From assembly GCA_000333855.2 (NCBI GenBank), contig CM007319.1, positions 2,044,205 to 2,108,204 of the forward strand: DNA of 64,000 nt, read 5' to 3'. This document shows, piece after piece, positions 58,601-63,340 of the stretch. Under the pieces are notes generated by a model. The model saw nothing but the letters and a program-made list of their open reading frames with translations. It made no database searches and was not told the DNA's origin. Each line of letters begins with the position of its first letter. The stretch's first letter is position 1. The stretch is from Endotrypanum monterogeii (lineage: Eukaryota; Euglenozoa; Kinetoplastea; Trypanosomatida; Trypanosomatidae). Made by a program: the position numbers and the translations under genes.

Positions 58601-60508
58601 GTACCGCAGCAGGTGTCTAGCGACTCGTTGCCGTGTTTCGGCTACTTCATAGAGGGAGGTACCGGGACGGTGTTTCTGTGCTATAACCACACAAAGTCAA
58701 GCAAAGGTCTTGCCTTCCGCGTCAGCACCGGCGACGAACTCGTGACGTGTGCTAACTACAGAGACCACAAAATCATTTTCGAGCTGAAACGCGCTGGTAT
58801 AGCGGTGGGATCGACCAAATTCGACACCGAGAAGGAGATGATTGGACTTCCCTTTTTCTACTCTGACTATAGCGATGATGCGACAGTGGACCTCAATTCC
58901 TTCAGAGCAGGACCGCAAAGACTCTCTGTGCCCCGCCTTTATGAGCAGATTATCCGGGCTCCATACAGGGAGGATGACACACCACCGCAGACGTATGAGT
59001 TCTATGCCGAGCTGAATCTCTTTTTTCAGAACGTACTGGATGCACACACAGGCGACGACATGGTTTCTCGCATAGCGAGTGATTTTCTTGTTGCTAATCA
59101 CGAGTTAGCCAGCTATACACAGGTGTCGTCGCTACTGAACGCCGGTGCTTTCGCCGACAAAGTGTCGCTGGCTCCTCTGAAGCCGTACGTTGTGCGGTTG
59201 AAAAAGCTCGATGAGCTCACAGCCGAGTTTGCTCCGCTCATCAACCTTCGTCGACGAACCGAACTATTCGATATATTCGGTGTTCTCAAAAACCTCTGCT
59301 CTCGAGAGACGGAGGAGCATATCCAGACGCGAATTATGGCGCCCTTCAGGAACATTCAGGGCAAAAAGGTTTCGGTGACGATTCACACAATGCAGGCACA
59401 GCCCACAAGCAACACTGGCGCATTCCAGACATTGATGCGCTCCGTTTTCGGACAGCTATATGTACAGCTTCAGCAGGCCACAAAAGACACCTTCTTTGCA
59501 TCGCCCATCTTTACAGTGAAGCTTGCCGGTTTTGGATCCACCGACGCCGGCGGTCCTTACCGTGATGTGCTTTCTCAGCTCGCAACGGAGATTATGACTA
59601 TGCATCCCAGCAAACAAAGCCAAATGAATCCGCTTTTTGTAAACTGCGGGCACGGAGACGTTACAGCGATAATGCCAAATGTCGCGCTTCTGAACAGCGC
59701 GCAGACTCCACTTATGCTTGAGTTTTTTGGGAAACTCCTAGCGTCTTTTTTTCTCACTCAGGATATGCTGGCAGTGGAGCTCCCTCCACTCTTCTGGAAA
59801 CTCTTTTTAAATGAGGAAGCTACTATCAAGGATCTCGCTACACTGGATGCTGACATAGCGAAGCTTCTCCAGCCCGAAGAGCTGATGATGCGCACGCCTG
59901 AAGAATTAGAGGAACGATTCCCTGGGATCACTGCGATGTGGAGGGATATCGTCAATGACAATCGCCAGTTTCTGCTCTACGATAGTCTTCCGCCAGAGAA
60001 TGTTGACGGAGCAAGGCTGCTTTCTCGTCGCATTATGCTCAGTGAAATTGAACGTTTTGCAGAGGCAATTCGCTACATTCAACAAGGGTTTGATCAGGTT
60101 CTACCGTTATACACTTTGCATGCGTATCGGTGGCAGAAGGTAGAGGTGCTCATCTGCGGTACTGCCAAGCTCACCTTTGCGGACTTTTACACTAACTGCG
60201 ACGTCCAGCTTCCCCCAGCGGGTGCAAAAATGTTCGTGTCTGTGCTGAAAGCCATGTCAGATGAGGATCGTACATTACTGCTTCGTTTCACTACCGGTCA
60301 ATCGCGGCTTCCTCTCAAGACGAAAATAAAGGTTACCCAAAGTGGAATGAAGGACACACTGCCCACCAGCAGTACCTGCTTTTTCGCTCTCCGCATACCG
60401 CCTTATTCATCCACGAAAAAAATGAAAGAGCGTCTGTTGTACGCTGTGCGACAGTGCAAGGCCATTGACGCCGACGGTCAGGCACGCGAACACCTCATTC
60501 TTGATTGA
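40646..60508 (+). CDS. Giant multidomain HECT E3 ubiquitin ligase (6620 aa)
   Basis: ATG at 40646-40648; the frame opens earlier only with TTG. Parts in order, by base position: acidic Ser-rich N-terminus (40700-41000); LamG/ConA-like sandwich (42240-42780); long helical region (43150-45900); clear SPRY with VVGCGL and VFFTLNGEFLG (45990-46490); SPRY-like sandwiches (47070-47570, 48290-48740, 49060-49660, 53740-54240, 58480-58900); CxxC/CxxC zinc knuckle (48812-48886); three SYNGIMFD-type sandwiches (50450-50940, 51470-51990, 55310-55830); pseudokinase-like segment (54667-55260); HECT domain (59340-60505) with GSTDAGGPYRD and STCFFALRIPPY, catalytic Cys codon at 60377-60379 (residue 6578, 42 from the end). 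It should transfer ubiquitin through that Cys. HERC/HECTD4-like giants are the nearest architecture I know. Substrates are unknown. No frameshift was found over 20 kb. Confidence 0.9.
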   Translation: MYIDSSRASDIDRNESSNDVRHNSQTCVLTDDEDYSSDSSERSSFSRGAPPESLAHRSAPERTARLRGTGREPLRPLRDSTYPVEYRFSNSTVDKKSSAEFSTVKEERRLGLKSLGGLVKYSSSDLLIQAWCLCPSEIRNSVHPPYAKLPKCPEVLETRFGDTDEISHFMCLTALQLGERYNRVTPVHLRSLLVQAVVRDEIVYAHPSVVNSAPYADTLLNPAWEDASTGVDDADYATGNEAAEEAPEDDLDVESAVSSFDFSVALMFPVVSQGITSESLNLLHTLVNRCLSSSTEVAVLRSWGVKRIILLLLRHMNTQARKNENKEWLASTFSLLLNIVLSSGDTKTFLALLRWNLRHPEVTAALHMRGALRIIEGLEQRNPYRVRLSIPRVTPKERTISLSHCVESTPASIMGLCVLTEEDAPRCIVFTENCSFKVSLTPPFELLRCSSTVPDSCRGVYVEDDMSICILGDTGKVFVIDKDTLTLTRTLSPPTHLLSATQFPLYLGDEEYVSPYFLAGASSDRHARFTGDQVSGVLTPSTIILPRTCDSLSVQFYLCPIITGTVNEMTLLRLTTGSNNWLSVSVSLNPLTSTITLTFRHGQDAVAQVRESLTTEWTLWSASLTSTNETASWCVFRNGILCDMRAQSGALVQTDGAVTPIFFKGCLNAHLSTLQLWCRAQSVEVMRNYALEQTPESKSQFLVFSFLMDEGLGRSFHSPQTGYVWQGTGLVWDIPPRPFPVSRRVPHRVYWRPFGNYYVVRNHFEYAIIEPQSTTWIGRDGRVLEQGEALLSVNERPFYNIADGCFFLSTQNIVGLRSVKSNLPPAAYLRHLPSVVHGRQNCEMVVEAVRGGAVVTIRKYLEYLVHQMNLRLLTNNNDEYNSPVRLSSSRRENLCVVGRLLDLTECLVLSLETSENEWLHSELPLSFVGRVLSVYVKPFGRQCPRKVVRFVVDTYKRLQRFGERVQEDRYLEEAVSVFDDLNRMILTSCVDYDFQLKLITESVSLKDVHQLLQLENLSQFVASVIQKDMKKMFMTFLHRLKEECQEEAMLILDNKASRVTASEAMLRTLLAMLSQQGHSHWHLVAAALISSLCKWIIRSFEERYSLDTDRYAHMDVLKETSIGIVLFPVVHYMRDMHLDASIAPDALRALIDARKCLTRCNPVPCKTDEVLVSFTETHYVASPALLTGPFCANLSLQYAKSIEVKYLDLPETDCESTVVTVSLITNNCLSIVDELSPGGSTIFSEGAHISIMCGADARPDFPVSGVELRVHTAVELKTEKTDWLRDICLALGSIIIHVTQSNLQNTARSGRVIRRDSFLRGGLSTSEQKRNKIPPVVGDKEEYAELYARLCAIAEETDSSLIATWTALYERSNIRYSERLQRIMRWASCALAWHTLSIPSEEEQTVERLLCESVDAIKRKTFLLLEALQQGREDAIVDRARFLLFNVTPRLFGESQLTEHQHTEEPVMEESDRGSHRLSRVGFSVGNRSRTAVTSFKMLTAHALDLSTNYRGSLLSMRKTASRATDESPLNIFSRAVRNEDESLPNKIIYYLINGLDRSTDDIDNDLVLKTQQAVYQTAAYRLQEDLCDSFSSDREMLSAILMTHLKYRLELAKSTVSVAGDEGDASGEAKVRFGYHYTEQMIGCGMLRELELQKAVCSFVQSSLRSLLSKLDDTEDFPYVEAVYMCATLCHPWDGVDMAILQPQEIISFLNRLFTAACTLILTLSVTATDKYYESRGLFDLAHRCTVIPNAMLEMSIDGVHIVQGEVQGLHVENLSVVFSARTHWKAHGANLKIPAKSDDVDCYANYGIPKVISQFPDVHYFEVTIDFALHPRNLTMSLGLSFVPLAPLDSLREDCVISLGSNGRVDTPDRKHRYLCSRWKIGDVVGCGLMAPSNGVFFTLNGEFLGVVAEVSDLSTVIPFLSVFCEDTLMKLIVNFGEVQPFRFDLASIHCSCRHLYLTPRVVCDTVIITTDYLVSMCYKGLSQGDEKAVASDEAISSLLEKAAAFLSSSTMSLMMMIDKCPLGQSVRTEQIVVLLSRLFHCVSIVIECFRYDSVTPRTHAMILQLCAAVLTRCRDKWVKVRASQGLTMLCRILRPEYLVGAWETLRAIVSSEDIVQQLVDLARIKFVKGVEPPMQPPRWVGDATVVKGKGTFFGSAPLPRKGTHLVGFRIKRLQQQVQGPGAPLGGCYYLGLAHGQPLISNMGTLLSRSDVYVLQDTDDQDQVPHLLLRRHCIPRNNHRRVFGNDELVWVEFNADYGEIVFYRENMTMIGLAFANITQVDDLYPIAFLFNEDASCEILAPPSFTDGSVHSWPEFLRRSAAIDTLQGLHIVPGFSAVISLMVQRSISQLDRGLDACLVALGVLGAERSYLYCQHDTYGMVVVHAVAEVTGKVVVFLASDEDKRLFTVQPHELKPSFIPTPLYQSSAPDAHSCATLLSNELYRILHEASAVAPLLQKEEEARRKIERQYGESLSSTIATNLIGILTEQQGGWFGQLSRATPTSAEVSGSAFAHRHSNSSILFSGQSVCIDLHYSTKTLHLPNPSVAVTTATGCSVARGNVQLDQRFTLAVSVTQTSANDLMYIGLTTTRMRWPDTQDEVANWDDAWVLCNRDSVATNSVNCCMEPGMIFGAADKVFQSGDVLLMRVDRQENTLAFTRLRNSEQTDLGVLFEGIPSMCDLRPMVVCGEESVIVFSTINSCLFPARLTSPVTSFNNPAREKMVCSVCSRRLIPPWYGGEESLALCEWCFNSWKQPKDMFFLVSTASRTIPEYLVSDHCPETLVEGEYVEFDENAGLQWSTLWSVNSEMLGSTSIAINDECFAFSDELPQFGECRVDVQLSHIAGVPGHPFSGLHSFKPLWRDGEQIRATRILRSDCMAVSSTLLPTHTKLYMCLHIQGIAGNPLFSMTEVFVGVTTLADTSRPTSRADLEQLCAAKSAWGAWCDTSDKVTSDGVVHILIDALHNSILFSSSFSGLQCKPFVISSNISADTDEDNFRLLVFSRDPCVVCSQEGIVSYNECIEPSFAPLAIGLFPEKSDNASMDTFNEAILLMDTVERTQTYTKTEWQYSPQVSKLDNGTLFYIGDTVTFFYDGVTIRVFVQGIHLASLKLRDDQRNERLRVVAYLSTRGTTTTIVPPLYGTSHLGKITRVCGSDVAVVESISDRGCSHIFAIRKSAVRFCAIVATAAELCPPLREGDPVAFKVGGLQISKRGIIASVKGTVANVCEGGDKRNLIAVNTHQCFLLQNEGKQRYTYALYTPISPPTSSVTRVFEVGKNKLRLQSRGSYNGIMFDCKTSESIELIGMSVLTRVTGCHQLRAYFRKGSSATHERDSRSWTLIFEDMIDMTVDQQVSIPFSPIMLEGGTTFSFYINTSHNCGIGFYCEEDGCRGDIGQVLDTDGILSVCLGRKSGSGDPFAEFSMSPRGFCGSIKYKKSHSSALSLIEGRLSTGLPTDTSFYHSSEWMRLICRPSTTSRGTSVTFRVQVFSLAVRITSFRLPVLLLRQSTRAAQGISHCFISMFYKSEDSPKRQCIWNSRFVVQGDTSEVVLTPAGLSLEQGTYVFQVLLKNIDSGSASVPPPLCLLSGSEQSYQRKNDLIAVSGFFGDVICEANSPVLEGELHTLVSGTHLNQNNSASYNGIMFDLRSKREITLEQVFCISQTTSDRVTVRIFWKEGSMEGAEKAPHQWREVVNKEVAVVDKHPFSVGPLMLHMRANQIYSIFINTSSSCGVRFYNSSDGHVGDIRDEFDSDGILTVYVGRKSESSTPFVELPLEPRAFRGRITYRTYAQQNAESIDYAIFPYVRGFLVTRMLVALMSYVELSVADHAGSFCYEQLLKTISLLATSPMESISDLSGAEDILSSLLRDSGEGHNTTTRIPVAGNHISLLVPLAMGDIALLTSLECSQANVFVQLQSDVQSDGTVLVRRIGTTEVFRVPAKGLLPITKCVLCDGMYAQGSCSVSDVEHAPVVSEDARALELVAHALQQRQPTMSILEAMETAMAVVNTASCHDSTVLLSDVVSNVEFEVRTRESLQGVHFLVPVGLLLSEEEYSEGGGLVCPFVFQRTVGAAVSLRLVTTNEGFSVEFITSGTVSAITESTEEDSTRFLHLQLWGHRGEVPFLLTEKPILFVVCPNGESSVPLVENVHAGYASSLQSDGSVKLFLKVMLASPLPLTMPVPARPDCWMWENSSVEAQLCSTGAIYLSHLFSYVEGALEWPHYSAFMVTANGKATSIFLELHVAEVSSARGANVKPASLSVRIRKPFHVQSDEVLTLRVTTKGDFFIYDTNDIVRCSVSKSELYGCDDYRLLYKVGFVCVDPEKVTALLYVPEGSRRNTPVSIAPDKKTTLPSFSQPPKMYSPAWVKMDPGRITVTRNGLTASSVGEFSGGDAVMGTPVPATGVSSFVVQIHRKDSQPGTPLGSGFFAGVALSDFSDFAPEYVAMKTKVGSLWVVQDVQDEDSMPNQEVLSPLAHNSDGQAVLFMDSTKLVFIVDRSNGTLSLARNSESPRVVFQGIPRGVSVSPFVRLDHPNSSAILARFSSAVEYTRLHQPSLEKVLQLQPITPSLLRRYPLFMASQTFPFLLELVRRLPTRLAGLLEHCWGEQTPRSRFEYRVSQVLEQLTALGAFARSCRTVEEAQVEGIVDYLSRSVEREIVVFPAWTEQSSAQAMEQRSNHGIHVRLPPNYELIGRVGETNMVRILYFDQQYGAVERTLHFFYLDDDTLNIHTTNHVLPHPSVILQHDILPSLNNPNAVTIVTDGWFDCSLAEYDPGLHVKADQEIACSIVYALEHWHLHQLPHGHVHPKNIYLRVAHGEVLQCSLWNVHQLSPASEYASRELRNSGVRSLFGDRCSCWKILRCFHHLLANDSRIVDFRKFMLEETSTVSRALQLSEAFQTSLIDSGEGPTLSLRTGSRLRGGSGSYNGIMFDVVAKNNTVRITKLSFIPDANTVATVRLYSRSGSFMGFERAAEAWTKLLEEEMPLRDSWEVTLENFEPITVPFGSRVGIFLHTTSGSGVLFFSENEGLQGKTGDVEEENEDIGITIGKKSESGQPFAAVQSQKRLLKGSISYTVLMRSKGPRSRLIYSSESVFSDANDEEIAFRLVHTGTSRVKSCSDLHETERESGGGGGKPPLGFTELPPSLSSEYSLQILGATTNQHGKASDDVLTIVAPNQYKFCSASDVISLRPVPLHVVAAPLLHSFAAESLRRRCALVRQHNRRTHLFPCRPLHFRLLLSNDRESSAKFPMCTVVHPVLKEGCIFVSESISSSCVLSFSQRVPGAAVLLALDHIPTAEEVNRRTEMSPCNSLIGARSSEEFVQVDDELQHITFSRGRMHLKLKARLSSGPLFVVALLRNSGQRDSQLFAYSSVIDEDFFTPAAANGCFFSTSHNRTSCNENAAAGTVWHAHAGFIAVQGHYTCSAGTESFVLLEPLLSSKNELRIVQLPRCADEGETVLHAEVKGHNVSSTVVVPRTDPQALLFVEHREVTKWKSMRHSIDFKCLSSSIVLSCASQVRQVMSGTKCSGVVSSPRFTTTERHRVLLRLQFPRRSPIDLQLDWKSSLTSPIRLLHGFYKSLRSRLFDPPVREVFVCLEINLQTRDIIVLGSDGTVHRLFIDDNLPLVDMQLSFVTHSPGSELEVKEWLVSSCHIRGDMTAPVLKTVLAETRLPELSANTSLTVGNVSRHSMRSNMLPNREVNFFLEKQMSALMVTYSRMLLEKMLLSQEKARAAAQPQYLRLLSFTALRTHPDVARILDGEVKQESFWLVSQCVAQLSAPFVMQEPAEMEAGINIMASLIRHDVCRRTILRSFGSTLVLILLRAATVYTRSARHSALQCVQELLADERIPLPSQTLLSAHLRPLTNMMAALCRRERMGSAVVQTGVTLLANLIKRYQLERPTQPYTNAPADIPYKLVLCARELVRAVTHDPPLPFPSEMVAEVHTQHTVRCEIVTRAVESEMRTCAIGMFEEEGRHPDGSMSFTVRLNGGRRGAVVVGWNSAVPQQVSSDSLPCFGYFIEGGTGTVFLCYNHTKSSKGLAFRVSTGDELVTCANYRDHKIIFELKRAGIAVGSTKFDTEKEMIGLPFFYSDYSDDATVDLNSFRAGPQRLSVPRLYEQIIRAPYREDDTPPQTYEFYAELNLFFQNVLDAHTGDDMVSRIASDFLVANHELASYTQVSSLLNAGAFADKVSLAPLKPYVVRLKKLDELTAEFAPLINLRRRTELFDIFGVLKNLCSRETEEHIQTRIMAPFRNIQGKKVSVTIHTMQAQPTSNTGAFQTLMRSVFGQLYVQLQQATKDTFFASPIFTVKLAGFGSTDAGGPYRDVLSQLATEIMTMHPSKQSQMNPLFVNCGHGDVTAIMPNVALLNSAQTPLMLEFFGKLLASFFLTQDMLAVELPPLFWKLFLNEEATIKDLATLDADIAKLLQPEELMMRTPEELEERFPGITAMWRDIVNDNRQFLLYDSLPPENVDGARLLSRRIMLSEIERFAEAIRYIQQGFDQVLPLYTLHAYRWQKVEVLICGTAKLTFADFYTNCDVQLPPAGAKMFVSVLKAMSDEDRTLLLRFTTGQSRLPLKTKIKVTQSGMKDTLPTSSTCFFALRIPPYSSTKKMKERLLYAVRQCKAIDADGQAREHLILD
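50450..50940 (+). other. SYNGIMFD beta-sandwich, copy A
   Basis: It starts around KLRLQSRGSYNGIMFDCKTS and ends SPRGFCGSIKYKK. Shared marks with copy B are SYNGIMFD, the F(Y/I)INTS-x-CG-x-x-FY strand, DGILxVxxGRKSxS and PRxFxGxI. It lies between two SPRY-like regions. Confidence 0.7.
51470..51990 (+). other. SYNGIMFD beta-sandwich, copy B
   Basis: It contains SASYNGIMFDLRSKRE, VRIFWKEGSMEGAEKAPHQW, SIFINTSSSCGVRFYNSSDG and PRAFRGRITYR. It is closer to copy A than to copy C, suggesting a more recent duplication of A and B. Confidence 0.7.
54667..55260 (+). other. Pseudokinase-like segment inside the HECT protein
   Basis: The order of elements is that of a protein kinase: YELIGRVGET, then HPSVILQHDIL, a VTIVTDGWFDCSLAEY hinge-like stretch, ALEHWHLHQLPHGHVHPKNIYL in place of the HRDLKPxN loop, LQCSLWNVHQL in place of DFG, and EYASRELRNSG then GDRCSCWKILR, like the APE and helix F regions. 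The catalytic Asp of HRD is His, the Lys is His, and DFG is absent, so no phosphotransfer is expected. Confidence 0.6.
55310..55830 (+). other. SYNGIMFD beta-sandwich, copy C
   Basis: It contains GSGSYNGIMFDVVAKN, VRLYSRSGSFMGFERAAEAW and GIFLHTTSGSGVLFF, ending LLKGSISYTV. It follows directly after the pseudokinase-like segment and is more diverged than copies A and B. Confidence 0.65.
59340..60505 (+). other. HECT catalytic domain of the giant ligase
   Basis: The N-lobe begins near FRNIQGKKVSVTIHTMQ and includes FTVKLAGFGSTDAGGPYRDV and the FFGKLLASFF helix. The C-lobe has LPTSSTCFFALRIPPYSS, with the thioester Cys in TCF followed by the conserved LxxPxYxS pattern. All the hallmark positions I can check are intact, so activity is expected. 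Confidence 0.92.
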
Positions 60509-63340
60509 GGAAATGTGTCGCAGAAGTTGTCTTCCAATCCATATATTTTTGATCTTTTCCGTTGCTATTTGTCAGAGTCGTTCTTTGTTTTTTTTTTGTT
60601 TTCCCGGCCTCCTCTGTGCGTTATCGGTCGTGTGCGACTGACATTCACATTGCCTCCGCTAGTTTCAGTCTATTGCCTCTGAGTAAGTTGGCCGTCATTT
60701 GGGTTTTGCGTTCACGTTTTGTTTGTAACTTTGGGTTTCTTTCACACTTCCCATTACACAAAATGATGGGGCTAAAAAGGTGCGCTTTTACCTCTCTTGT
60801 ATTCAGCATCTATTTACCTGAAAGAGTTCTGCTCCCTCTTCCCCTTTCTTGCGCTTTGAGGAATGGACCTTTTACTCCAAGCTGCCTCTTTGCACTCTGT
60901 TCCATAACTTGTGTGTGAATTATGGTCACGAGAACCGGTGGATAGTTTGACTATGTATTCTATGCCGGCTCCCGTCTGGGTGCGGCTTTTCCTGATTTGT
61001 GTGTCTGTGAGATGCTGTGTGATTCTGTCCCAGTGAATGTGACAGTCCACAAATAAAAAGAATTCACAGAAAACCCTGCAGGGGCATTACGCCCTTTGTG
61101 CAGGAAATATGCACGGGTTGTACCGGTTTTAGGGGTCGAATAAGGGGAGTATACATAATGGAAGCTTTCAGTTTTACTGGAAAGCTAGACATCATCACTT
61201 CTCCTTTTTTCCAGGCTCAAGGGTCCAGGGGGCCGGCATTTGCGGTTGTTCCAAAAACGGAAGGAGTAATCATATGCTCGTGCTTCTGCAATGCACTATT
61301 TTTGTGCAGGGCTGCAGGAATCCCCGGGCGCTGCGCCTTCGTGCAGCGACCTGCCAGGGGTATCCTTGGTTTTTTTCCCTTTTTACTTTTCGCTCACACC
61401 CTCTGTTCCTCAACGGCTCGTTTCGAAACCTCTTAGCTTTCTGTTCTCAACTGGAAACGCACATTCCCACATTTTCCTTTTTTTTTTTTGCTCTCTTTGC
61501 TGCACAAGGACGCAACCAGACAGCTTTTATTGTGAAGCTTCTTGTCTATTCGCAAACGGTCGCATATCATAGATGCGTTCTCTCAAGGGCATCAGGCAAA
61601 AAATTTGCTCGTTATGATGTGGGCATCAGATAATGAGATTTTTCATCACTTTATTTTATTATATAGGAGTGGTTGGGAGCATCCACAGCGCTGCGGGAGA
61701 GTAGTTGCTGAAGAGGATGGGCTACCCTTCCAACCATCGCCGCAAGTACAAGGCCTTCGCGCTCCAAAAATGAAGTGTTAATGATTACGTGCCCCCTCTT
61801 TTTTTCTAGAGGGACTCTGCCCCGAACTCGGTGCAGCAATCTAGTGGGAAAACAAATTTGTTACTGTTTCAGTGTCGAAACTCGACTTTCAGTTATTTTG
61901 TTCGTCCGGAATGGAAATGCTCTTCGGCCTGTGTTCGCGCAAGAGGGTCGCTACACAATTTGTGTCCAAGTCCCCCCAGGGCCGGTGATTGCGACAGTCG
62001 GCGTTAGTCGGGCTAGCGGTAAAGATGCAACGCCATGCCCTTTTTTTTAAATGTGCCGCGGTCTTGGTCTTCGCAGGGAACGGTGTCCGGCTCTTCGGTT
62101 ACCCTTGTGTGTGTGTGTGTGTGTGTGTGACACAGGCGATCGTTTGATGGATGACTTTCGTAAAGCGGCGTCTGTTCCCTACTTGGGTCGATGCTATATG
62201 CTCAAAGGCAGTGATACGCTCCTCGTGCTAGTGGTGATGAGTTTGCTTTCAGGAGTGCGATCCGTATCCTCTTTAGGATGCCTTGATGAGAGCATTTGTG
62301 GTCTTTGATGTCGGTGCATCGCTACGGAGCCCTTCCCACACATATCAGAAATGCGGTGCTGGATTTGATTCCAATGAACGAACAAGGGTTCTGCAAGCGC
62401 TGCTTGTTTCATGGGGCCCAAGGCAGCAGGTGATTGTGGTTGAACTTTTCCTGGTGTAGGACAGATGCTGTTCGCTCTTATCATATGTCATTGGTATTGA
62501 CCACTCGTTTTTATTCTTTTAATGTTTTCTTTCATCTGAAAAATTAGCAAAGGTTATACTGAGTAGTGTGCAAATGGTATTGGAAAATAAAACGCCCATA
62601 CCCCTAACCGTCACTTCTTGACTTCTCCGATTACTAGAGCGTACAATGAACACAAGACGAAGAAAGTGCGACCGGACCGTAAACGTTCTATTTCGTGAAT
62701 CATGAGGTAGGGGCAAGTCGAGCAGTTGAGAAACAGACGCTCCCCAGGCGTTTGAGGCTCCGATGAGAAGGTCCCTTGCCATTCTTTTTTTCTAAATTGG
62801 GGATGGTGATCGTCATTGTTTCATTTAGTATATTTTTAATTCAGTACTTCAGTAACGTTTTTGTTTTCAGCCACTTGAGGAATTCTATAACAATTTCAGT
62901 ATACGTCGTCGTCTTTTTTTTTTACATTGTTTTCCTCCCCTACTGTGTTTTCGTAGTTTGTTGCCATCTGTATTCCATTGTTTCCTGTCGTCGTTTTTCC
63001 TCATGAGGGGAGGCGCCGTAGACGCTATCAAGGGCATCAATCATCCGCACTGGGAGATTTTTTTTTTTCACCATCGATTTGTGCCAGTGTATTTTTCGAG
63101 TGGGAAAAATACATCTCAGAACTACACATGTTTTTTTCTATATTGGAATGCCGTATTTTTCCACCTTGCAGCTGGCTTCGTATCTTCATGTTCTCACTCT
63201 TCCGTAGCGATGCCTCGATTCCACCCGTCTTTGTTTTTCGTCCCGTGCCGTGATTGAGCATTCGGTGACAGTTTCGTGTATTTTTCTATATAATCAGCAG
63301 ATTGCTCTTATCATTTTGAACTTCATAGCGTGTCCGTTTA
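60509..63340. other. Gene-free region downstream of the HECT gene
   Basis: It includes the 3' UTR of the giant gene. Splice-like pyrimidine tracts occur at about 60582-60625 and 61463-61500, but no plus-strand frame after them has protein-like composition. A (TG)n array is at 62106-62129 and T-runs are common (62042-62050, 62914-62924, 63059-63069). Confidence 0.6.
62106..62129. repeat. (TG)n microsatellite
   Basis: About 23 bases of uninterrupted TG in the gene-free region right of the HECT gene. Confidence 0.9.

Noticed and set aside
61098..61436. 112-codon plus-strand frame downstream of the HECT gene
   Set aside because: Cys/Phe-rich low-quality composition passing through T-runs, no domain, no conserved feature.
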